Below, one piece after another: positions 1 through 5,812 of a stretch of DNA of 8,313 bases; position 1 is the first letter of the stretch; each line of letters opens with the position of its first letter. The DNA lies in NCBI GenBank assembly GCA_016840965.1, contig JAEORI010000093.1:1-8313 (forward strand), written 5' to 3'. The DNA comes from Candidatus Thorarchaeota archaeon (GTDB taxonomy: Archaea; Asgardarchaeota; Thorarchaeia; Thorarchaeales; Thorarchaeaceae). A program made the position numbers and the translations under genes. Below the pieces are notes generated by a model. It had not been told where the DNA came from and made no database searches. It saw nothing but the letters and a program-made list of their open reading frames with translations.

Positions 1-1358
1 GGGGGTGGTGTTGTGGGTGCGAAAGCACCAGGAGTATATGGTTCACCATTCCAGACAGATGCGATTGGGGGCGCAACTGAGGTTCGATTGAGGGTTTGGA
101 CTAATTCCGCAATTACGAGATTTTCTGTTTCAGATCCAGAAGTGGTATCATTGACAGCTTCTGCGATATACATCTCTGCAAGCGCTTGATGATCATCCGG
201 TCTCAGGTATGTTTCTCCTTTCGGACAATTAATGGTTACACCACTCTCCAGATAGGTGATCATCGCGTCAGTATCAAGATCAGCGACTTCATTCGTTACG
301 TCTACCAAGAACTGCGCTGTGGCAAATCCACTTGCAGTGAATAGCTCCGGAACTCGATATGTTAGTCCGTATTGACCATTTGGCTTAATGTTTCTGGCAA
401 TATGTTGAGCTACCATCCAGTCGTTGACAGGATTGTCGGGCAGTTGATAACCATATAGGCAGAGCCCAGTGGAACCGATGTATGTCGCTGGAGGTGTCAA
501 ACTCGCTTCAATGGTGTTCATTGAAAGTATATCAATACATGCTCCTGCAATTGTCATGTTGGCTGCGAGATTGTATGTTGTCATACCATTGTATAGATAT
601 GAGAAGTCTAGAGCCCAAATGATGAACAAATACTCAATATCGTTTACTAAATCAGCAGCTTTCAGAGCATCGATCTCTTGAGAGAAATCGGTATCAAATA
701 GATTTGCATATACGGAACTGATTACGACTCCTCCTTTCTCCTCAATGACAGATGTCATTGAAGATACACCATCATATCCGAAGGAATAATCAGCTGCTAG
801 AAAGGCAAATTTGGTATAGCCAAGTGTGTCCATAGCATATGTAACACCTGCGTAGGCATCATGCCAGTTATTTCTAGCAATGCGGAAGATATATGGATTA
901 AAGCCTGATTCAGTCAGTGAAGAAGCAGCAGCTGGAGTTATGAAATATAACTTTTCATAATCTTCTGCAATAGGTGCTATTGCTGCGGCAACCGCACTAG
1001 AGGTTCCTCCTACGAGAATATCAATCCCATCCGTTTCGATTGCCTCTACAGCCCTCGTTGCAGCTTCGACCACATCACCCTTCGTATCATAATAATGAAG
1101 TTCATAGGGTCGACCTGCTTCGGTCTTATTCTCATTATCATATCCCATCATCGTCGTTGCGTATATCATACCCAACTCGAAGCCTTGTTTTGTCCATGGT
1201 CCATATGCTGTGAGACCTGCTGTTTCGGGGACGAATATGCCAATCTTAATTGGCTCTGGAGTTTGAGCAACAGCTGGTTGAACAAAGAAACAAGGTAGGA
1301 AGATGGATACTAGTAATAACAACGAAAGAGATAGAGATATTATTCTTGTTTTTTTCAT
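1..1358 (-). CDS. LivK-type ABC transporter substrate-binding protein (3' end outside window)
   Basis: Reading from an ATG at 1358-1356, the frame stays open for 452 codons to the left edge, so the C-terminus is missing. A GGAGAGG ribosome site (1366-1372) lies 7 bases before the ATG. Residues 1-31 form a Sec signal peptide: MKK, a Leu/Ser-rich core, then AVA|Q as the likely cleavage site. There is no lipobox. The mature part begins IKIGIFVPETAGLTAYGP (about 37-54), the first strand and ligand loop of the branched-chain amino-acid binding family (periplasmic-binding fold type I). It continues with DILVGGTSSAVAAAIAPIAE (113-132), which corresponds to the family's ligand-contact region, and a hinge-side YIFRIARNN (156-164). 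The visible end (about 429-452) is rich in Pro, Thr and Ala (GAFAPTTPP), like the linker before a C-terminal membrane anchor in archaeal binding proteins; the anchor itself is inferred. The protein would capture the solute outside the cell for LivH/LivM. Family call is firm; the ligand is unknown. Confidence 0.93.
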   Translation of the reverse strand, partial: MKKTRIISLSLSLLLLVSIFLPCFFVQPAVAQTPEPIKIGIFVPETAGLTAYGPWTKQGFELGMIYATTMMGYDNENKTEAGRPYELHYYDTKGDVVEAATRAVEAIETDGIDILVGGTSSAVAAAIAPIAEDYEKLYFITPAAASSLTESGFNPYIFRIARNNWHDAYAGVTYAMDTLGYTKFAFLAADYSFGYDGVSSMTSVIEEKGGVVISSVYANLFDTDFSQEIDALKAADLVNDIEYLFIIWALDFSYLYNGMTTYNLAANMTIAGACIDILSMNTIEASLTPPATYIGSTGLCLYGYQLPDNPVNDWMVAQHIARNIKPNGQYGLTYRVPELFTASGFATAQFLVDVTNEVADLDTDAMITYLESGVTINCPKGETYLRPDDHQALAEMYIAEAVNDTTSGSETENLVIAELVQTLNRTSVAPPIASVWNGEPYTPGAFAPTTPP

Positions 1359-1403
1359 CTTCTATCCTCTCCAAACAGCACTTTGATTGTAGTAGTACTG
1401 TTA

Positions 1404-1435
1404 GGATTAGAACATAGAATGTTCTATGTCTATCC
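1404..1435 (-). promoter_or_regulatory. Imperfect 14-bp hairpin/dyad in the leader of the binding-protein gene
   Basis: The core is a perfect inverted repeat, ACATAGAA (1412-1419) and TTCTATGT (1422-1429), separated by 2 bases. On the minus strand the pairing extends outward by 2 and then 4 more base pairs (GGAT at 1432-1435 with ATCC at 1404-1407), with two single-base bulges. It lies just downstream of the TATA-like box and 46 bases before the binding-protein ATG. It could be a repressor operator or an mRNA leader hairpin. It is not a standard intrinsic terminator, because no U-rich run follows it on the minus strand. The pairing is seen directly; the function is inferred. Confidence 0.45.
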
Positions 1436-1443
1436 CTGAAAGG

Positions 1444-1453
1444 AGGGTACCCT
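1444..1453. repeat. 10-bp perfect palindrome in the promoter gap
   Basis: AGGGTACCCT is its own reverse complement. It sits directly between the TATA-like box (1456-1462) and the larger dyad (1404-1435). It may be part of a protein-binding site, but a 10-bp palindrome can occur by chance. Confidence 0.3.
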
Positions 1454-1455
1454 TC

Positions 1456-1462
1456 TATATAT
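1456..1462 (-). promoter_or_regulatory. TATA-like box of a possible promoter for the binding-protein gene
   Basis: The minus strand reads TTAAGAG followed by ATATATA. In archaea a TATA box is centred about 26 bases before the transcription start, which would put the start near 1432-1434, at the edge of the hairpin, with a leader of roughly 75 bases. The 134-base gap (1359-1492) is the longest in the window, which fits separate expression of a binding protein needed in excess over the permease. I found no convincing bacterial -35/-10 pair. AT-rich gaps produce such boxes often, so confidence is low. Confidence 0.3.
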
Positions 1463-1492
1463 CTCTTAAGGAAACCTAAACTATGATGTTAT

Positions 1493-2287
1493 TCATTCTT
1501 GTTGTTTACGAAGGAATCCAAGAACAACACTGTTGAACTCCTCGGGTCGTTCGAAAGTAACAGCATGTCCTGAATCTCTAATAATAGTCATTTCTGAATT
1601 CGGTACGTTATCATGAATCAAACTTGAATATGGATAGGCTGGTTTCAAGATGTCTTTCTCACCGACAAGTACACAAGTTGGTATTTTTATCTGTTTTAGT
1701 TGCTCTGTAATATTTAGCTTGAGAAATGCATCTAACAATCTTACGAGTGGTTTGAAATCTAGACCAGCGTAACGGACCTTTGCTTGTTCAAGAATTGCAG
1801 TATTTTCTCGAATGAAGGTTTCTCCAAAATTCAGAGGTACTGTGGCATTATAGAACATGTTAGGGTCCTCAAGCTCGCAAGCGTATCGCCATAATTGACA
1901 CATCTCATGGAGCAAGGAACCAACGAATGAAACTGCACTGCAAACAACAAGACTCTTCAGCATTTCAGGATGTTCCAGAGCAAAAACCAAGCCTAATTCA
2001 GCTCCATAGCTTATTCCGACATGATGGACTTTGGAGATTCCAAGATCATCAAGGAGTTCTTTTTGGTCATCTGCATGGATTTTGAATGAATAGGGTTCTT
2101 CTGGCTTTTCACTCTGTCCTTGTCCTCGCATGTCGTACAAGATGACTTGGAACTCTTTGGAAAATACTGGGACTTGATTGATCCATCCTAAGGTATTGGA
2201 AAAGATACCATTACCAAAAATGACCGGTTCCCCTTTCCCATGTATCTCGTAATAGATGTCTACTCCATTTACATTACTGACAGGCAT
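1493..2287 (-). CDS. Alpha/beta-hydrolase B (enol-lactonase/esterase-like)
   Basis: This is a complete 264-residue single-domain alpha/beta hydrolase, a normal length for the family. Visible landmarks in order are the N-terminal NGVDIYYEIHG (7-17), the oxyanion-region loop GNGIFS (25-30), DMRGQGQSEKP (52-62) after strand 4, the nucleophile elbow GISYG with Ser93, the acid-bearing GEKDILKP with Asp212, and DSGHAVTFERPEEF with His241. The Ser-Asp-His triad is therefore intact and the protein should be an active cytoplasmic hydrolase. The overall pattern resembles 3-oxoadipate enol-lactonase and related esterases or thioesterases, but the substrate cannot be assigned. The ATG lies 2 bases after the ligase stop, with AAGGAGG (2297-2303) upstream inside the ligase gene, which indicates operon membership. 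It is a clear relative of hydrolase A: both begin MP, share DIYYEI near residue 10-16, and keep the same triad spacing. Confidence 0.93.
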   Translation of the reverse strand: MPVSNVNGVDIYYEIHGKGEPVIFGNGIFSNTLGWINQVPVFSKEFQVILYDMRGQGQSEKPEEPYSFKIHADDQKELLDDLGISKVHHVGISYGAELGLVFALEHPEMLKSLVVCSAVSFVGSLLHEMCQLWRYACELEDPNMFYNATVPLNFGETFIRENTAILEQAKVRYAGLDFKPLVRLLDAFLKLNITEQLKQIKIPTCVLVGEKDILKPAYPYSSLIHDNVPNSEMTIIRDSGHAVTFERPEEFNSVVLGFLRKQQE

Positions 2288-2289
2288 GA

Positions 2290-3840
2290 TTAATCCCCTC
2301 CTTGTCCAAAATCCTGTCTTAGTTTTCGTTTCAGGATTTTGCCTGCTCCAGAGATATATGGAGCAAAACTATCGGTAAAGCGCACTGATCTTGGAATCTT
2401 GAATTTAGCCAATTTTCCAGCACAAAAATCGATTATCTCTTCCTCTGAAGCAGCTTGTCCTGATTTCAAAATGACAATGGCACGTCCCACTTCTCCCCAT
2501 TTTTGATCTGGAACTCCGATTACCTGAACTTGAGCAATCCTTGGATGCTGTTCCAGAACCTTCTCAATCTCTCTAGGATAGACATTTTCACCACCAGAGA
2601 TGAACATGTCCTTCACTCTATCCACTACGTAGTAATACCCTTCATCATCAAAATATACCATGTCGCCAGTTGCAAACCATCCATCATCATCGAGAAGTTT
2701 CTTATTCAATTCTGGTCGGTTCCAGTAACCAATGGTTACGGTGGGTCCTTTGAACATTAACTCGCCCACCTCATTAGCATTACAGTCATTTCCATTTTCA
2801 GGATCAACAACTTTTGCATCGATGAAAAAGTTTGGAGTACCAATGCTACCTATCTTACGTTCTGCGTCCCAAGGGTCAAGAGCGAAACATCCTGGGCCAA
2901 CTTCGGTCATTCCAAAACCTTGTTTGAATTTGACTCCATGAGTTTCTCTGTATGTCTTGATTATATCTAATGGTAGCGGTTCACCTCCAGAAGTGAGGAA
3001 TCGAACATTACTGAAATCTATGGCTCCAAAGTCAGGATGGTTCATGAGCATACGATACTGTGTGGGGACAGCAAAGAAAAAGTTGGGATTCTCCCTATTG
3101 ATGGTACCTACAATGGTATCAAGGTCCCATTTCTTCATCTGAATTACTTTGCCTCCCAAAATGAATAGTGGAATTGCATATACATACAATCCTCCAACAT
3201 GAAAGAGAGGCAGGTGATTTATGTAGACATCACCTGGGAGAGCGTCTCTAATAGTGCTTAACGTATTGAATGCTACCTGTTTGTAGGTTATCATTGCTCC
3301 TTTAGGAAGTCCGGTGGTGCCTCCAGTAAATACAATCCCCATTGGAGCTTCATATGAGAGAGATACTGGTTGAGGAGATTTAACCGAAGAGTTGTTAATT
3401 GCTTCTGCATAAATGACGGATCCTTCTATCTTTGTGTCTTTTGGACCCAACGAAATCCAGTTTTTGACAGTGCCTTCTTGTGCAAGTTCTAATGCGACAT
3501 TTGAAAATTCAGAATCGTAAAATAATACCGATGGTGAAAGATCCTTGATTAATCCGGCTAATTCCCGGGCTACTAAACGCCAGTTTAAAGGGCTGAAAAT
3601 ACCACCGCATTTTTGACATCCGAAAAATGTTTCCCAGTACTCCAGACTATTTTGTGCGAGAATGCAGAGTCGGTTTCCTTTCTGAAATCCAATTTCTTGT
3701 TGAAGGAAATTTGCCACTCTATTCGCTTGGTTGTTGAATACTCGATATGTATACCTTCTTCCGGTCTCTACATCAACAAGAGCCTCACTTTCTGGAGAGA
3801 AGACATTTCTCTTGGATAGGTAATCAAATTGATTGGTCAT
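2290..3840 (-). CDS. AMP-forming acyl-CoA synthetase (acid-CoA ligase, ANL superfamily)
   Basis: This complete 516-residue protein should form an acyl-CoA from a carboxylic acid, ATP and CoA through an acyl-adenylate. The core motifs are all present: the phosphate-binding loop TGGTTGLPKG (172-181), HLPLFHVGG (209-217), the adenine-binding GFGMTEVGPG (308-317), TGD (391-393), the hinge region VDRVKDMFISGGENVYP (406-422), and the C-terminal catalytic lysine in GAGKILK (498-504, Lys501). No signal peptide or membrane segment is seen, so it is cytoplasmic. Length and motifs fit the FadD/MenE-like medium-size group; chain length or aromatic preference cannot be read off. The start is well supported: the synthase stop and this ATG share one base (TAATG), and GAGGAG (3847-3852) stands 6 bases upstream. 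That coupling implies that synthase and ligase are made together and act on the same thioester. Confidence 0.96.
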   Translation of the reverse strand: MTNQFDYLSKRNVFSPESEALVDVETGRRYTYRVFNNQANRVANFLQQEIGFQKGNRLCILAQNSLEYWETFFGCQKCGGIFSPLNWRLVARELAGLIKDLSPSVLFYDSEFSNVALELAQEGTVKNWISLGPKDTKIEGSVIYAEAINNSSVKSPQPVSLSYEAPMGIVFTGGTTGLPKGAMITYKQVAFNTLSTIRDALPGDVYINHLPLFHVGGLYVYAIPLFILGGKVIQMKKWDLDTIVGTINRENPNFFFAVPTQYRMLMNHPDFGAIDFSNVRFLTSGGEPLPLDIIKTYRETHGVKFKQGFGMTEVGPGCFALDPWDAERKIGSIGTPNFFIDAKVVDPENGNDCNANEVGELMFKGPTVTIGYWNRPELNKKLLDDDGWFATGDMVYFDDEGYYYVVDRVKDMFISGGENVYPREIEKVLEQHPRIAQVQVIGVPDQKWGEVGRAIVILKSGQAASEEEIIDFCAGKLAKFKIPRSVRFTDSFAPYISGAGKILKRKLRQDFGQGGD

Positions 3841-4922
3841 TAGTGTCTCCTCGCTACGAATTTTCCTTTATTGATATCAATCAAAGCAGGAATAAAAATC
3901 CCTAACCACCATTTCAAAACAGCTGCTGCCATGTTGAAACCGCCTCCTGAGGAACAAAGAGCAATGTTTTCACCATTTCCCTTTCCGGGTGGTGGAAGTT
4001 TTCCTTGATCAATAGCATCATACATTGCTAGAGCAATACATGCTGAACCCGTATAGCCCCATTTATCCATGACATTGTGGGTTTTGCTAAGGGGCAAGTC
4101 TAGTTCTTTCATGACAGCTTCGATGGTCCGTATGTTTACCTGAGTGAAGAAGATCCAGTCGATATCCTCAAGCGAAAGATTCGCTTTTGCTAGACACTCT
4201 CTTGTTAGTGTTGGCCAGTGTTGAAGGTTTGTGTCTGCAGGAAACCGTTTCCTAAAAGAAAGGTGATGTCTGTTATTCTTAATCGCTTCAATTGTTGGTG
4301 GTTCCGCTGTACCTCCAACAAAGATGCCTAAATGGTCATGAAATGAACCGTCTGCAATCAGTTTTGAAGAGATGAATCCTTCCTTTTCTTCGTTGGTTTC
4401 TAACACCATTGCTCCAGCGGCATCAGCGAATAATGTGCAAGTGTAATGATCTGTCCAATCAACAAATTTGGTCATTCCGTATGCACCTATCACCAAAACT
4501 GAATTGATGTCAGAATCTGTTCTAATATATCGTGAAGCAATGTCTAAAGAAGTAACCAACCCTGCACAAGCGCAATTAACATCAAAAGTCCCAGCATTTT
4601 TTGCACCAATTTTTTGCTGAACCACTACTGATGTTGCAGGAGAAAGATAGTCTGGCGTGTCAGTACTCAGAATAATTAGATCGAGCTCTTCAGCCTTCAA
4701 TCCTGCATTTTTTAATGCTTCACGACTTGCATTCGCTGCTAGGTCAGAGGTCACTTCATCTTTAGCCATGATATGACGTTGTCTGATACCTACATTTTTG
4801 ACCAACCAATCAGCTGTCCCAGGACGATTAAGCATTTGCTCAATGTCTTCATTTGTCAACATCTTCTCAGGAATGTATATTCCCAAACCTGTGACCACAG
4901 CTGAACGAACCATATTCAACAT
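3840..4922 (-). CDS. Ketoacyl-ACP synthase III (FabH)-fold protein with an altered catalytic triad
   Basis: This is a 360-residue thiolase-fold protein of the KAS III family. Family landmarks are VVTGLGIYIPEKMLTN (9-24), VGIRQRHI (44-51), STDTPDYLSPATS (86-98), the active-site region NCACAGLVTSLDIA (116-129) with Cys119 as nucleophile, LFADAAGAMVLE (164-175), and the Gly-rich end SSGGGFNMAAAVL (324-336). In FabH the catalytic His sits in HQAN and the Asn in GNTS. Here the aligned stretches read TQVN (260-263) and GYTG (289-292), so His becomes Thr260 and Asn becomes Tyr290. Ordinary decarboxylating Claisen condensation is therefore doubtful; acyl transfer from the Cys, another thioester reaction or a structural role are alternatives. 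The C-terminus runs on past the usual end with a hydrophobic then basic tail (about 338-360). Two starts are possible, ATG 4922 or ATG 4913 (MVRSAVVTG); neither has a strong ribosome site. It is coupled to the ligase by TAATG. Confidence 0.9.
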   Translation of the reverse strand: MLNMVRSAVVTGLGIYIPEKMLTNEDIEQMLNRPGTADWLVKNVGIRQRHIMAKDEVTSDLAANASREALKNAGLKAEELDLIILSTDTPDYLSPATSVVVQQKIGAKNAGTFDVNCACAGLVTSLDIASRYIRTDSDINSVLVIGAYGMTKFVDWTDHYTCTLFADAAGAMVLETNEEKEGFISSKLIADGSFHDHLGIFVGGTAEPPTIEAIKNNRHHLSFRKRFPADTNLQHWPTLTRECLAKANLSLEDIDWIFFTQVNIRTIEAVMKELDLPLSKTHNVMDKWGYTGSACIALAMYDAIDQGKLPPPGKGNGENIALCSSGGGFNMAAAVLKWWLGIFIPALIDINKGKFVARRH

Positions 4923-4957
4923 CCCATGAGTATTCTTCTCGGTTTCAACACGCTCAT
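4916..4957 (-). other. Possible 13-codon leader mini-ORF before the synthase gene
   Basis: Inside the 58-base gap between hydrolase A and the synthase, the best ribosome site is AGGAAGG (4967-4973). It stands 9 bases before an ATG at 4957-4955, not before the synthase ATG. That ATG opens a 13-residue frame (MSVLKPRRILMGC) ending in TGA at 4918-4916, which overlaps the synthase ATG at 4922 and ends 2 bases before the alternative ATG at 4913. It could couple translation by re-initiation. A short chance frame is equally possible. Confidence 0.25.
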
Positions 4958-4980
4958 GCCAAATAACCTTCCTAATTGGC

Positions 4981-5811
4981 TTAGGAAGAAGTCATCCCTT
5001 TCTCTACTTCATCTATAAAATTCATTACCTCATTGTTGAAATCTTCATACTTTTCGATGATGACAAAGTGTGATGCGTCTCTTATAATTCGCAATCTCGA
5101 ATTGGGAATGCGTTCAGCCAGTAGCTCTCCATTTTTCGTCGGTACTGCGAGGTCATTTTCTCCGTGGAGAATAAGTGTTGGGACTGTTATCCTATTCAAT
5201 TCCGATTCAGAATCAAATTCACCTGTTGCAGTGCTTTGGTGCACTTGCGCGTATAATGGTGTGGGGTATTTTTCAGCCCATACATCAATTTGTTCTAATA
5301 CTGACCTGTTCTCTTGGAGGAATTGTGGACTGAAAGTAGCCCTATAACGCATTTCTCTGGCTTGTTCTTTTGAGATTGTTTCTGTAGGTAGAGCAATTAG
5401 TAAAGCCATTGTTTTGTCATCCATGGGAACATAATTGGTTCCTCCAAAATGAGTGGATGATAGTATCAAACTTCGAACTTTCTCAGGATAGGTAATGGCA
5501 ATCTGTTGCGCAATCAATCCTCCCATTGAAATTCCTAAGATATGAGCATTTTCAATGTTCAATGAGTCCATCAATCCGACTGTGTCTTTTGCGAACATTA
5601 CCATCGAATACTTGTAGTCAGGCTTCGAGCTTTTTCCTGCTCCCCGATTATCAAAGACCACACATCTGTATTTCTTCTTAAATGCTGGAACTTGTCGAAA
5701 CCAGATCCAGCGATAACTGGCCCATCCTCCTACGAGTACAATAGGCGGAGCGTCAGGTGGTCCATAAATCTCATAATAGATATCGATATCTCCTACAGTT
5801 GCATATGGCAT
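4981..5811 (-). CDS. Alpha/beta-hydrolase A (enol-lactonase/esterase-like)
   Basis: This complete alpha/beta hydrolase is 276 residues long from the ATG at 5811. Landmarks, numbered from that ATG, are DIDIYYEIYG (8-17), the oxyanion loop GGWAS (28-32), DNRGAGKSSKP (54-64), the nucleophile elbow GISMGG with Ser95, HGENDLAVP with Asp220, and DASHFVIIEKYEDF with His248. The triad is intact. It resembles 3-oxoadipate enol-lactonase-like hydrolases; its real substrate is unknown. An in-frame GTG at 5820 would add three residues and overlap livM by 8 bases. I prefer the ATG because GGAAG lies 8 bases upstream of it, whereas the purine run is only about 2 bases from the GTG, and because hydrolase B also starts with MP at this point. 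The ATG falls 1 base after the livM stop, so the gene is in the same transcript as the permeases. Confidence 0.94.
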   Translation of the reverse strand: MPYATVGDIDIYYEIYGPPDAPPIVLVGGWASYRWIWFRQVPAFKKKYRCVVFDNRGAGKSSKPDYKYSMVMFAKDTVGLMDSLNIENAHILGISMGGLIAQQIAITYPEKVRSLILSSTHFGGTNYVPMDDKTMALLIALPTETISKEQAREMRYRATFSPQFLQENRSVLEQIDVWAEKYPTPLYAQVHQSTATGEFDSESELNRITVPTLILHGENDLAVPTKNGELLAERIPNSRLRIIRDASHFVIIEKYEDFNNEVMNFIDEVEKGMTSS

Positions 5812-5812
5812 T

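Noticed and set aside
469..1298. Plus-strand open frames at 469-681 and 1095-1298
   Set aside because: They lie antisense within the binding-protein gene, whose minus-strand frame is open throughout and has clear family features.
3601..3624. CxxC pair in the ligase (Cys75, Cys78), possible metal site
   Set aside because: It falls in the region where ANL ligases usually read like FFGCLKAGA before the PLN motif. There is no second Cys/His pair nearby, so it is most likely coincidence.
1493..4922. Resemblance to the OleABC(D) hydrocarbon/beta-lactone pathway (thiolase, hydrolase and AMP-ligase-like enzymes together)
   Set aside because: OleB uses an Asp nucleophile, whereas both hydrolases here have Ser in GISxG. 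OleA needs the His and Asn that are missing here. No OleD-like dehydrogenase is present, and the ligase has ordinary acyl-CoA synthetase motifs.
4958..4980. GCCAA/TTGGC inverted repeat in the gap before the synthase gene
   Set aside because: The arms are 5 bp with a 13-base loop, there is no U-run after it, and a match this short is expected by chance.
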